A stretch of DNA of 64,000 nt from Brassica napus (taxonomy: Eukaryota; Streptophyta; Magnoliopsida; Brassicales; Brassicaceae): the NCBI RefSeq assembly GCF_020379485.1, contig NC_063444.1:8752652-8816651 (forward strand), read 5' to 3'. The position numbers and the translations under genes are program-made. Below are positions 44,626 to 57,982 of the stretch, piece by piece. Numbering within the stretch: the stretch's first letter is position 1; each line of letters starts with the position of its first letter. The notes under the pieces are model-generated. The model saw nothing but the letters and a program-made list of their open reading frames with translations. It was not told the DNA's origin and did no database searches.

Positions 44626-44630
44626 GTTAT

Positions 44631-45491
44631 CTTATTTACTTGCACAATTTGTTAATGTTTTCTCGTCAATGATATTACTGTCAAGGTTCATGGAACATTA
44701 ACAAATCTCATAAGAAAACAAAGTTACGTTAGACAAATTAAAACGAGGGGAGATAAGATCACGTCGCTTCTATATTATAAGTCCATGGATCTATTTGCAC
44801 ATATTTTTGTATAACGTTAGGTTTGCTTTACCTATAAACGGGATTCTCTAATCGACAACCATTTGTGAAAATTTCCATTATTTTTGTTAGTATAACTTGA
44901 AATATTTTATGGATGAAACTGATTGTGATGGGTTTAGGTGCACGTGAAATTTGATTTGTCTAACAGAAAGAGGAGGGCACATCGGATTTATTTAAGATTG
45001 TTGATACGTGCAAGTAACTAGGAACCTAAATTGCAGACCAAGAAACATATATATAATATGCAACAAAAGTTCTAATTTCTTAATTCAAATGAAGTGGTAA
45101 GCAACTTATCTCCTAATCACACTATCTTCTCTAAAATATATTCGCTCTTTTCTTTAAGAAAACAGTAGCGTAATATTCCACTATACCCACGGTAGGCCTA
45201 ATAAGAAATCAAATCATTTTAGAATTTTAGAATTTAGTGATGTTCTTGGTTTTGACTGACCAATTCAATCCTTTCTTTATAGTTTTCCAAACCCGGTCCA
45301 TCTTTGCCACTAATAGTTCAATATATTAGGTTGGATACATATGCTCTCATCGATCTATATACTAAAACAACGGGTTAGCTTTCCGACCGTCCAAATACAT
45401 AGCCGTATCTTGAAGTTGAAATATAATGTCTTGCTAGATTCTGACGGGTATATTTTTTGGTTTTTTTTGTTTTTTTTTTCTGAAAAATTTA
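44631..45491. other. Intergenic between copia-1 and copia-2
   Basis: About 860 bp of AT-rich host DNA. No gene or element ends are seen. Confidence 0.5.
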
Positions 45492-45495
45492 ATTT

Positions 45496-45764
45496 TGTTG
45501 TGAACGAAGAGTGGAACTTGTGTGTATTATTAGGTCGACCAACTGGTTTTTATATACATATGGTAATGACGGTCTAAGTACTAGATCGACATGAGATCGT
45601 ACTTATCCTTAACTAGATAATGACTAGCAATACGTAAGATAAACACCAACTATAATGTAGATAAACACAAGTGTAGATAGGCGCCAGTATGATCATGCGG
45701 ATGAGCTTGGCCCGTCTTGCTACACGGGCTGATAAATGGGTCGATCACTAAATGGTTTATAACA
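45496..45764 (-). repeat. 3' LTR of copia-2
   Basis: On the minus strand it starts TGTTATAAACC and ends TTCACAACA. About nine differences from the other LTR over 269 bp by eye, roughly 97 percent identity. Confidence 0.9.
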
Positions 45765-45918
45765 CTCCCCCTTGATCGACACATCCGGTCAAGGTTCATT
45801 CATGATTTGGATGTTGCCTCATTAAAACCTCTCTTGACAAACCCAAAACCCAATGTGGTAAAAGGGAAAACAAGACAGGAAAAAGAGTACAACACATGAA
45901 CTCCCCCTGATGAATGCA

Positions 45919-48900
45919 TCACCGAAGATCCTTCAGTCGACGCATGCCTATCTTCCATATGAGCTTCTTGAACGTTGAGGTTGGTAGTGACTTGGTGAAG
46001 AGGTCGGCTGAATTCTCACTCGAACGGACTTGCAATACTTGGACCTCTCCTGCCTTCTGAAGCTCGTGTGTAAAGAAGAACTTAGGAAGAATATGTTTCG
46101 TCCTATCTCCTTTAATGTATCCATCCTTAAGTTGTGCGATGCATGCTGTGTTATCCTCGTATAGGATGGTCGGTGGATCCTTTCCTTTGATCATACCACA
46201 AGTGGTACGAATATGCTGTGTCATGGATCTCATCCATACACTCTCACGGCTGGCTTCATGCATGGCTAATATTTCTGCGTGGTTAGAGGATGTGGCTGCC
46301 ATGGTCTGCTTCATGGACCGCCAGGATATAGCTGTCCCACCGTGTGTAAAAACATAACCAGTCTGAGATCTAGCATAATGTGGATCAGAGAGATAACCTG
46401 CATCAGCAAAACCAACTAAATCTTCCTTAGATTTGTTAGTAAACATAAGACCCAAGTCTTTCGTTCCTTGTAGGTAACAAAGTATATGTTTAATCCCGTT
46501 CCAGTGCCTTTGGGTCGGACAGGAGCTGAACCTAGAAAGTAAGTTCACAACAAAGCTGATGTCTGGTCATGTGTGGCCAGCTAAATACATCAGAGCTCCT
46601 ATGGCACTGAGATAAGACACTTCGGGACCAAGGACTTCCTCATTTTTCTTCTTCGGACCAAATGGGTCAGTGTCCGGACCAAGACTTCTCACGACCATGG
46701 GACTAGTCAATGGGTGAGACTGGTCCATATTAAATCTTTTGAGTACTTTTTCTGTATATGCCTTTTGATGCACAAGAATTCCATCTTTCATATACTCAAG
46801 TTGCAATCCCAAACAAAACTTTGTATTTCCAAGATCTTTCATCTCAAATTCTTTCTTGAGATATTCAACAGTTTGGGAAATTTCTCCAGAGGTTCCTAGG
46901 ATATTTAAATCATCTACATATACTACAATGATTACAAAACCCTTATTGAACTTCTTTATGAATATGCATGGGCAGATCTGGTCATTTTTGTATCCTTTTT
47001 TCAGGAGATATTCGGACAGTCTATTGTACCACATTCGACCCGATTGCTTTAATCCATAAAGAGACTTGTTCAATCTGATACAATGTTGTTCTCGAGAACT
47101 CTCTTTGTTTTCCAATTCAATACCATCTGGAATTTTCATGTATATCTCATTATCCAGTGGACCATATAAGTAGGCAGTTACAATATCCATTAACCGCATA
47201 TCAAGACCTTCTCTTACAGCCAGACTTATTAGAAATCTTAAGGTCGTAGCATCCACCACAGGGGAATAAGTTTCCTCATAATCTATTCCTGGTCTTTGTG
47301 AGAATCCTTGTGCAACAAGTCGTGCTTTATATCTCACAACTTCTCCTTTCTCATTTTTTTTCTCACAAAAACCCATTTGTATCCCACTGGTTTTATGTTG
47401 TGAGGTGTCCGGATGATCTGTCCAAACACTTCTCTCTTTTTCAGTGATTCTAACTCCACATTAATGGCTTCTTTCCATTTCAACCAATCTGGTCGTTGCA
47501 TACATTCTAGTATAGATGTGGGTTCTAGATCCTTATTATCCATCAATTCGACTGCTACATTATAAGCAAATATATCACTCATGTCGACATGTTTTCTGTT
47601 CCATTTCCTTCCAGACATGACATAATTTATTGAGATCTCATTATTGTCAGCAACTTCATTACCTTGATTCTTAGCGTCCCAAGTATCTTTTGGTGGTACA
47701 TGAGTTTCCTTATCCATGTCTAGAGTTTCCACTTTGTCAGATTTCTTTGCACTCTTTCTTTTCCGAACTTCTTTGTCTTTGGAACCTACTGGTCTACCAC
47801 GTTTCAATTGTGGTTTAGACGTAGTAGCAGCCTGATTATGTCCATCACGGACATCAAGTCTTATTGGTGCATTTGCAGCTGGTATGTATGACTTGGTTAC
47901 TCTATTTGGGTCAGCAAAGGAATCTGGCAATCTGTTAGCTAGCTCTTGAAGATGTATAATCTTCCGGACTTCTATATCACAATCTCTAGTCCGAGGATCC
48001 TGCCATGTTAAGGATGTTTGATTCCATTTTATATCCTGTACCAGCTTACCATCCCCCTAATGCTGGATACTGGGATTCATCAAAATGACAATCCGCGAAC
48101 CTGGCCTTAAACAAATCACCTGTTGTTGGCTCTAGGTACTTAATAATAGAAGGGGAATCGTATCCAACATATACTCCCATCCTCCTCTGAGGTCCCATCT
48201 TTGTTCTCTGTGGTGGTGCTATAGGCACTTGGACGGCACATCCAAAAACTCTTAGATGGGATATATCTGGCTCATGATCCGTTAGTAGTTGGGATGGCGA
48301 GTATTTGTGCTCACTAGATGGCCTGATGCGAATTAGCGCAGCTGCATGTAGTACTGCATGTCCCCAAGCTAATACTGGGAGTTTGGTATTCATTATGAGT
48401 GGCCGGTCAATCAGCTGGATCCGTTTTATAAAGGATTCAGCCAGGTCATTCTGAGTATGGACATGTGCTACAGAATGCTCCACACTTACCCCCATAGACA
48501 TACAATAGTCATTAAAAGCTTGGAAAGTGAATTCACTTGCATTGTCTAGACGTATAGTCTTTAATGGAAAATCTAGAAAATGTGCTCTCAGTCTTATTAT
48601 CTGAGCCAGCAATCTTGCAAGTGCTAGATTACGAGTTGATAGGAGACAAACATGTGACCATCTTGTGGATGCATCAATCAGGACCATAAAATATCTAAAT
48701 GTCCCACATGGTGGGTGTATTGGTCCACAAATATCAACTTGTATTCTTTCTAGGAAATTTGTCACTTCCTTATTCACTTTGGTATGTGATGGCTTAGTAA
48801 TTAGTTTCCCTTGTGAGCATGCTTCACATGTGATATTCTTAGGGATAACTCTTTTTGTTTTCAAACTGTGACCATTTGAATTTGATATGAGTTTTCGCAT

Positions 48901-49386
48901 CATGTTCGAACCGGGGTGTCCCAGCCGATTTTGCCAAAGAGTGAACTCTTCTTTGAATTATTTATTCAAGATGGCATTAGCCTCAACAAGACTGGTCTGT
49001 GCATAATAAAGACCAGTCCCACACGCAGGTATAGTCTCAAAGACTTTCTTATTGCCTTGGGTGATTTTATAAATCTGTAGGAATTCTTTACTTCTTTCAC
49101 CCATTGTTTCGATGTGGAAACCATTCAGTCTTATGTCTTTAAAGCTCAATAGACTTCTGTTTGAGCTAGGTGAGTACAAAGCATCTTCAATCTCAAGATG
49201 TGTACCTTTTGGCAATAAGATATTGGCGTGGCCATAGCCTTCAGTTAAGCTAACCGTGCCAGCTATAGTGGTGATGTTAGCTACCTTATGTGTGAGATGT
49301 ATGAAAAATCGTTTGTCTCTCAAAATGGTATGGCTGGTGCCACTGTCCACCACGATTGTATCCATTCCACTTTTCATTCTGAACAT
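45919..49386 (-). pseudogene. Copia-2 Pol, interrupted
   Basis: The start is M-F-R-M-K-S-G-M-D at 49386. It keeps protease (VVDSGTSHTILRDKRFF), integrase (IQVDICGPIHPP; LDNASEF), RT (KARLVAQGFSQRPGIDYEET; YVDDLNILG) and RNase H (GFADAGYLSD; ILYEDNTACIAQ) and ends GMRRLKDLR. Breaks are a TAA at 48958-48960, a stop near 48046, a frameshift near 47340 and a TGA at about 46566 in T-x-P-D-I. It is clearly related to copia-1 Pol but a different family. It cannot encode an active polyprotein. Confidence 0.92.
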
Positions 49387-49566
49387 TTTGTGATGAGTTG
49401 AACGGTCTGTGAGGAGAGAGAGCTGCTGCTGGTTGCTGACAGAGAGAAAATGAGGCGACTGGAAGAGCTTTAGGAGTCGCCGGAAAATAGCAAGAGATCG
49501 TTTGGTTTCTGATTTATGGGTGGTGGATTTTTGGAAGGTTTTAGAGACAAGGTCGTGCTGATAACG

Positions 49567-49835
49567 TGTTGTGAATGAAGAGGGGAACTTGTGTGTATTA
49601 TTAGGTCGACCAACTGGTCTTTATATACATATGGTAATGACGGTCTAAGTACTGGATCGACATGAGATCGTACTTATCCTTAACTAGATAATGACTAGCA
49701 ATACATAAGATAAACACCAACTATAATGTAGATAAACACAAGAGTAGATAGACGCCAGTATGATCATGCGGATGGGCTTGGCCCGTCTTGCTACACGGGC
49801 TGATAAATGGGTCGATCACTAAATGGTTTATAGCA
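49567..49835 (-). repeat. 5' LTR of copia-2
   Basis: Partner of 45496-45764. Its outer terminus reads TTTATAGCA on the plus strand against TTTATAACA in the other copy. Confidence 0.9.
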
Positions 49836-49839
49836 ATTT

Positions 49840-51534
49840 TTTATATTTGTGTTATTTTTTATAATCAAAATTTTATTTAATTTAAAATAGATTTTGGTAA
49901 CTGTATTAAATATGTCAAATTGCATAGCTATACACTTGTGCTATATGCATTTCAGAAATTATTTTTAAACTTTATTTCTAAAGTTTGCAACATATTAATT
50001 TTTCTTAATAGTTACCTAACATAATTAGTCAATAATATTCGTTTCCGGAAAATCTGACTCGAAATCGACCCCAAAATCAAAGTCTCATATTGTATTAGAC
50101 CTATCCTATATACTTGAACGGTTCTTAAAGTATTATATCTGAAAACTAATATCAAATCCAACCCACACCGAAAGAACAAAGTTTTTGAAAAATATTTGAA
50201 AAAATATTTTTTTAGTATATTCTGTTAAATATATATGTAAATGGGTTAATATGGTCTTCGTTAACATTAAGTAAAATCATATTTAATAAATATATTTTAA
50301 TCGAATAACCTATTTAAAATCCGTTAAACTAAAACCCGTAGAATATATTTTTATAAATAATACTTCCATAAGAATACAGACCGTCATTAACACATGACTA
50401 TATCAGAAACCATCCACATTCCTGAAAATTATGTATAAAATGCAAATCAATGAATCAAATTTTGAAAGAAAGAAAATAACTATTCAGTAAAAAAGAAAGA
50501 AATGTAATTGATGCTTTCAAAAAAAAAAATGTAACTTTTTTTGTGAGAAACTAATAGAACGTGGTTCGTGGTAAACAATAAGGATTATTTTGATTTAATA
50601 ATATTAATAATTGGACACAGCTATTATCAATTGGATATGTTATTAATTTAACAGTATTGATTCTCTGGCCCTCTAAAACATTTTCTTAATGATCAAAGTA
50701 TTTTGGATCTTATGATCTATAGTTTTCTTGGGCCGGAGATCAAGTGTCTTTTACTTTCCATGTCCATCTAAATTCAATACCGAGAAACCTTTTCTTCGAT
50801 CTGATCACAAAACTGTCTTGCGTGTTACTGTTTTTCTCTTTCAATCGAAATAACAAACTAACAATTCTCGAATCAACTTCCAAATGGTAAATACTGAAGA
50901 TGAGTTGCTCCCATTTCTTTATTGTTTTGTACTTCAATCTACTTTCTTCAATCCCAAGTGAAAACTCTTGCATATTTATCCAAACAGTTATTACATTTTA
51001 TTTGTATCTCTAGACCAATCCGACCTTAAATTATTTTAATTTTATTTATAAATTTTGGTAATTTATACTACAATACTACATATTACTTAAATCATGAGCT
51101 TAAGTCTTAGTCTTTAGACATCTCAAAATCATGATGGCTATGTTCTATAAAGCATAAAACAAGGTATTTTGTACTACATAGTCGATATATATTTTTATAC
51201 GTTCCCTCCACTCAACTCAGTGGATTACAACCACTCGAAGCCTTAACCGAGTTTACCAGGCACCAACGATCCGGTTTAAATCAGTTCACTAAAGAGAGTG
51301 GTTGTCAAGTGAGCGAAATCGGACCAAACTAAAATAAAGTCTCCCTTTGTCTTTGGAATCTTATAGACACTTTCAAAACAATTCTTTAAGACATTAACAT
51401 GCCATTAACGTAAGGAGATATTTTTATATTACGATATATGTTCTTTAATAATACCAGAAGTATATTTAAGGAAACACGTTGGTAGATGATTAGAAATTCT
51501 GGTAAATTGTACCATTAAAGGTAGTTTTCTAAGA
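49840..51534. other. Intergenic, no gene seen
   Basis: AT-rich DNA upstream of BAM3. No supported ORF or element ends. Confidence 0.45.
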
Positions 51535-51810
51535 GCATCTCCAATGTACAGCTCTATATTTTCCTCTAAAATAGAAATCTTTATTATAGAATTGAAAATG
51601 TTCCAATGTATGCTTTTATAATAAAGTTCTTCTATTTTATAGAAAAATATAGAGAAACGTTATTTTTTGCCTCTATATTTAGAGGTAGAAATATCATATC
51701 TCTATATTTTCCCCTATAAATAGAGGAACTCTATTATAGAAGCATACATTGAAGTATTTTTACTTCTATAGTAGAGTTTTTCTATTTTAAGGGAAAATAT
51801 AGAGATAAAA
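51535..51810. mobile_element. MITE-like patch (AGAGCATCTCCAATG type)
   Basis: The left end AGAGCATCTCCAATGTACAG is the widespread crucifer MITE terminus. The body repeats words like CTCTATATTTT, TATAGAG and TAGAAATAT on both strands, so it folds back on itself. The right terminus is not clear, and no duplication was identified. Confidence 0.5.
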
Positions 51811-54725
51811 ATATAAAATAAACGTCAAAGAAAACCTCAAAACAAAACAACGGAAATATACCTAGAAAAAAATGCACAACAAATACACGAGGCAAAGACA
51901 AAGCCATTTTACCAATAAAGTTGGTAACGAAAAACGAAGTAGTCGCTCCATAAAGTCTCAATTCAAAACCCATAGCCATTTACTGAGAAAGTTTTGCAAT
52001 TCAAATAAAGTCGAACCATAGCCATTTACCAAAAAGATTAGTGCTGCAACTGAAAATGAATAAGGAAGAAGACTTTAACTCGTTCTAAAAAAGACTCTAG
52101 CTCTCGTTTCTCTATATTACCTGCACAACAAAAATGTTGAAATATTGTATTTGAAACCCTAGTCCCTAGAAAGATGTAAATGTACTTCTTCATTGTTTAC
52201 AAAAATGTTGGTTCATGCAACTCCAAATTTCATATCCTCCTAGAATAAATAAATACAAAATGATGGGGTGGGTTCTTCACGGATGATTGGGGATGCGTGT
52301 CCATGATGGTGTTATGATAGGTAATATATACATAGATCATTAATGATTAGTTTATATCGATTCATATAAAACTAGATGTTTTCCTACTAGTTTGGACCAG
52401 CCAAATTTGTCACGATTATAACATATTTTAGACGATTAGTATCATGCACGGTCGAAAAGGAGTAAGCCGGACCTAGCCTAAGAAAACAATGTTCAGTAGT
52501 CTCAAAACCAACAATCCAACGTTGGATTAGTCCAGTCCGTAGCAACATTTGTAGTTTTCATCAATCATAGAATATAGAAACGAGGGTTTAGGGTTGTATA
52601 TTCAGATACAAAACCAGATAAACAAGTATTAATTGTCTCTTTACTTGAGTGTTTTTCTTCACTTTCATTTTGAAATTTTCATATATTCTTGAAGAAAATT
52701 AAAAGTAAAAGTTGCGACGTTCATTTTAGAAAAAAATAGCATGCTCCAAAAATTACTAATAATCAGCTGTCGTTGGCTTTTCTTTTTCACTTTAGACCAG
52801 CAAAGGTAATGGGTGAGGGCCTCCTCTTTGTTCTTCTCAAATTTTAGGAATCTATCTTAATAATCGTAAACCGAAAACAAAATCGAAAAAACTAAAAAGA
52901 GCCCATGAAATAGCAAAAATTCAAACTACTCTAGTTTTCAGATGCATTAGTTTGTACAAATGTCTTTTTTCATTTGTATAAATGTAACATTTAAAAAAAA
53001 AATAAGCAAAAATTAAGTATCGATTTGGTTAGAATATTATTTTTACTAATATACAAATGAACTAAGGAATTCTTTATCACACATTTCAACGCCAAGTATT
53101 TTCGAAATTCAAACCCTTATTATTGCTGTATAGTTTCTTGTAACGTTTCATCTTATGAATATAAACATGTATTCCCTTCAACTTATTATGTTCATATAAA
53201 TAGCATACTATACGCTCATTCATAGAAATAGTTTCTCTTTTGATCACATGCCATGTTAAGTTCCTGTTGTAGTTGTTCTTATAAATTTGATGCAATTAAA
53301 AATGATTTAAAATAATATATACTACTGTTTGTTTGATACATTGGGTACAGAAATAGAATCCTTGACAGAGAAGTTATTAATTTCTTCTATAAGAACAAAA
53401 ACAAAAACAAAAAGAGCAGCACAATTACCAAAGATTCTAGTTACTTTGGACTAGTTTAGTGGTTGGACAAAGACAATGCATGGCCTCTTAAATCTAATGG
53501 ATTATATTTTGATTTTTAGTTAATGAACATAGAATGACATAAAGGTAGGGTGTTTATTTCATAATATAGGGTAAGCATATGATTTATAATTAGTTGGTGA
53601 ATTCCACCCGAACGAAAACAAAAATTGATTCATACGTTCCACCAAAATGATAAGACAGTTAAGAAAAACACAATTCAAAATGACAATGCATGTGATATTG
53701 CGTGTGTTTTCTTTGTGATATTGTGTGTTTCTTATTTTATTTTTTTCCTATATTACATTTTAAGGGTTTTTTTATAAAAGCATTTCAATATTTTTTATAT
53801 TGATTACAAGATACATAACATGTCATATAATATTTTCGCCTTTACTGGCCTATTTGGACATGTTAATTTAAACAATTGTTCTCAATTAAAAAAAAAACAA
53901 TATAAACTTTTAACTTGTCATAGATTTTTTTTTTTAAAAACTAATTTGTCATAGATAGAGTTTGATTTTTTTTTTTTTTTGAACTTTGATAGAGTTTGAT
54001 TTCAGACTAAGGTAAGATTAATGTTGGAAATAATTGTTCTTAATCTGGTTTTACAGCTCAGAATTTCATGATCTTATCAAATCAAAATTTTAAAAAATTA
54101 TTTTCTTAAAACCCAGTAGACTAGGTGACTCTGTCCTTTATATGAAACCTAATTCAAATAATCCTATAATTGGGAGATTAAAAAAAGAAAGAAAAATCAA
54201 ACCAAAAGATAAAGAGAAGGTAAAAAAAGAAGGCAAGAGGCACTAATCTTTAGTTTTATAAATTTTTCTCCATTAAAGAGAAAGCGATGATGTCTGCTCT
54301 CATCTTTTAAGAAAGTGTGTATATTGCGTTTGCTTTTCTCAAAAGCAATAGACTCATCAACCAAAAAAAAATAAAAATAAAGCTCAATCCAAAAGACGAA
54401 GAATGCTTTGGATACTGCAACTTCTTTTTCACCTTTCTTTAAAAAAAATCAATTACAATTACAATTACAATTTTCACGTTTTGTATTTTATAAAAAGAAA
54501 GAAACTGAAGGCTTGAAATAATGATGATCCTCTTCACTTATTAAGCCACTCACTATAAGCAGCAAAACTACAGAAAGGTGAAAGCACGATGATCTTTAAT
54601 GATGATGATCTCCTTGGATCAAGATCTCTAAGGTTTTGCAGTTTCTTCGAAGACCCTTCTTCCCTTTCACTTCTCTGAACTTCAGATTCGTGTCGGAGAA
54701 ATTTTTGTTTTTTGCTGATGTTACA
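51811..54725 (+). other. Intergenic and BAM3 upstream region
   Basis: About 2.9 kb without a gene. The last about 400 bp probably include the BAM3 promoter and 5'UTR; CAATTACAATTACAATTACA occurs at about 54450. A poly-T run is at about 53968. I cannot place the TATA box with confidence. Confidence 0.45.
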
Positions 54726-57700
54726 ATGGCAGACAAGATATTCACTTTCTTCCTACTCTTGTCTTCATTCTCTCCTCTCCTTTGTTCTTCTTCGAGTTCA
54801 TCTCTTAACCTCTCACTAATAAGACAAGCCAACGTCCTTGTCTCTCTAAAGAAAAGCTTTGACTCCTATGATCCTTCTCTTGACTCATGGAACCTTCCAA
54901 ACTTCAAATCTCTCTGTTCTTGGACAGGCGTTTCTTGCGACAACTTGAACCAGTCCATTACTCGTCTCGACATCTCTAACCACAACATCTTCGGCACGCT
55001 CTCGCCAGAGATCCGTAAGCTCTCGAGCCTAGAGGTCTTAAACATCTCAAACAACGCCTTTGAAGGAGAGCTTAAGCCACTTGAGTTCGGTCAAATGTCT
55101 CAGCTCGCGACTCTCGACGCTTACAACAACAACTTCAACGGATCACTTCCTCTGTCTCTAACCAAACTCACTAAGCTCGGTTACTTAAACCTTGGAGGAA
55201 ACTACTTTAACGGTGAGATCCCTAGAAGCTACGGAGATTTCTTGCGTCTCAAGCATCTAGACTTATCAGGAAATGACCTAAGTGGAAGAATCCCTGACGA
55301 GTTAGGAAACATCACGACTCTGGAGAAGCTATACTTAGGTTACGACAACGACTTCCACGGGATACCTAAAGGCTTAGGGAGCTTGATCAATCTTGTTCTG
55401 TTGGATTTAGCTAACTGCAGCCTGAGAGGATCAGTTCCTTCAGAACTAGGGCACCTCAAGAACTTGGAGGTTCTGTTTCTTCAGATCAATGAGCTCACAG
55501 GTTCTATTCCTAGAGAGTTAGGGAACATGACAAACCTCAAGACCCTTGATCTCTCCTACAACTCTCTACAAGGAGAGATTCCTCTAGAGCTCTCTGGACT
55601 TCAAAAGCTTCAAGTGTTCAACCTCTTCTTCAACAGATTACACGGCGAGATTCATGAGTTCGTATCTCACTTTCCTGATTTGGAAATTCTCAAGCTTTGG
55701 CACAATAACTTCACTGGAAAGATTCCTAAGAAGCTTGGATCAAACGGTAAGCTTGTAGAGATCGACTTGTCTACCAATAAGCTCACAGGTTTGATCCCTG
55801 AATCACTCTGTTTCGGAAGAAAGCTAAGGATTCTCATTCTCTTCAACAACTTCTTGTTCGGTTCTCTCCCTCAAGATCTTGGCCGATGCGAGCCGCTTTG
55901 GAAGTTCCGTCTAGGTCAGAACTTTCTGACAGGTAAACTGCCAAAGGGTTTGGTTTATTTGCCACATTTATGGCTTCTTGAGCTTCAAAACAACTTCTTG
56001 ACCGGCGAAATCAAAGAACAAGAAGCTGGAAAAGAAAGATCGTCTAACCTCAGTCAGATCAATCTGTCTAACAATAGGTTATCCGGACCGATCCCTGGTT
56101 CAGTCAAGAACCTCAGAAGCCTTCAGATTCTTCTTCTTGGCTCCAACCGATTCACCGGACAAATCCCCGGTGAAATCGGAAGGTTAAAGGGTCTTCTCAA
56201 GATTGACATGAGCATGAATAGCTTGTCAGGCAAGGTACCTCCAGAGTTTGGTGAGTGTCAGTCATTGACCTACTTAGATTTGAGCCATAACCAGCTCTCA
56301 GGTCAGATTCCGGTTCAGATATCGCAGATTCGGATGCTAACTTATCTGAATGTTTCTTGGAACTCGTTAAACCAGAGCCTCCCCGTTGAGCTCGGATACT
56401 TGAAGAGCTTAACATCAGCAGATTTCTCACACAACAACTTCTCCGGTCCAGTACAGCCAACTCTAGGGCAATTCTCTTACTTCAACAACACGTCATTCCT
56501 CGGAAACCCTTTTCTCTGCGGATACTCTTCCAACCCTTGCAACGGTTCTCAAAACCAATCTCAATCTCAGCTTCTTAACCAGAAAAATGCTAATTCCCAT
56601 GGCGAAAACTCCTCGAAATTCAAGATGTTATTAGGGTTAGGATTACTAGGTTTCTTCCTGATGTTCATCGTTTTAGCTCTGGTCAATAATTGGAGAATGA
56701 GAAGGAATAGTCCGAATCTATGGAAGCTCATCGGATTCCAAAAGCTTGGTTTCGGGAGTGAGCACGTTTTGGAATGCGTTAAAGAGAACAATGTGATAGG
56801 TAAAGGCGGTGCAGGGATCGTCTACAAAGGCTTAATGCCAAACGGTGAAGAAGTTGCGGTCAAGAAGCTTTTAACCGTAAGCAAAGGATCATCACACGAC
56901 AACGGTCTATCCGCTGAGATTCAGACATTAGGTAGGATCAGACACAGAAACATTGTGAGATTGATCGCTTTTTGTTCAAACAAAGACGTGAATCTCCTTG
57001 TTTACGAGTACATGCCTAATGGTAGTCTCGGAGAAGCCTTGCACGGGAAAGCTGGAGTGTTTTTGAAATGGGAAACGCGGTTACAAATAGCGTTGGAAGC
57101 GGCTAAAGGATTGTGTTATCTACACCACGATTGCTCGCCGCTTATAATTCACCGCGATGTGAAATCAAACAACATCTTGTTAGGACCTGAGTTTGAAGCT
57201 CATGTTGCTGATTTTGGGCTTGCTAAGTTTATGATGCAAGACAATGGAGCTTCACAGTGTATGTCATCGGTCGCAGGCTCATACGGCTACATTGCTCCAG
57301 GTACATGGTAGAATCCAAATATTTGTTTCTTGCATAACACGTAACATTCAAACCGAATAGTTGACTAACATGTCACATTCAAAACTAGGGCCAGCTTGCA
57401 GTTGTAAATTATAACGAATGATTTGTAAGCTATATATTTAACAATATTTTATTAATTAGCTATGTGAAAACTATAGTTTTAGTATATAATTACACAAGTA
57501 ATTTTCTTTTTGAGTTTTAGGTCATGTTTTGCTTAGTACTATATGGCTTCGATATAATTAATCTGACCAAACTAAACTATCAGTGTTTGGTTTAGTTAAA
57601 CTTGTGTATAGATGGTCGACCTAAACCTATTTTACCCGATTTTTATCATGTAGAATACGGATATACACTGAGAATAGACGAGAAGAGCGATGTGTACAGC

Positions 57701-57982
57701 TTCGGGGTGGTGCTACTGGAGCTAATAACGGGTCGAAGACCACTAGATAAATTTGGAGAAGAAGGGATAGACATTGTGCAATGGTCAATGATTCAGACAA
57801 ATTGTAATAGACAAGGCGTGGTAAAGATCATTGACCAGAGATTGAGCAATGTGCCATTGGGAGAAGCCATGGAACTGTTCTTTGTGGCCATGTTATGTGT
57901 TCAAGAACATAGTGTGGAGAGACCGACTATGAGAGAGGTTGTCCAGATGATTTCTCAAGCTAAACAGCCAAACACTATCTAA
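54726..57982 (+). CDS. BAM3: BAM3-like CLAVATA1-related LRR receptor kinase
   Basis: Exons 54726-57300 and 57654-57982 (GT-AG intron of 353 bp, in the same place as an activation-segment A-P-E codon) give 967 aa. The start [20 protein letters not shown] is a signal peptide; the frame upstream to 54636 begins with TTG and is not used. An LRRNT cap (about 30-66, ending CSWTGVSC) is followed by about twenty LRRs, a transmembrane helix ([19 protein letters not shown], about 634-656) and an RD kinase: G-loop GKGGAG (about 691-697), VAVKK lysine (about 713), HRDVKSNN (about 809), DFGLA (about 829). BAM3 perceives CLE45 in root protophloem. The Arabidopsis protein is 992 aa as I recall; the difference is about one LRR near residues 98-106. 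All catalytic residues are present. Confidence 0.95.

Larger units (their letters stand above)
45496..49835 (-). mobile_element. Copia-2: gag-less Ty1/copia element
   Basis: A 4340-bp element on the minus strand. LTRs of 269 bp lie at both ends. A probable 4-bp duplication ATTT lies at 45492-45495 and 49836-49839. The primer-binding site CGTTATCAGCACGA is just inside the right LTR, and the purine tract CAAGGGGGAG just inside the left LTR. Between a 180-bp leader and pol there is no gag at all. The LTRs differ at about nine sites, so the insertion is older than copia-1. Confidence 0.92.

Noticed and set aside
54636..54725. Upstream extension of the BAM3 frame
   Set aside because: It begins with TTG, not ATG; the ATG at 54726 starts a clean signal peptide that agrees with the family.
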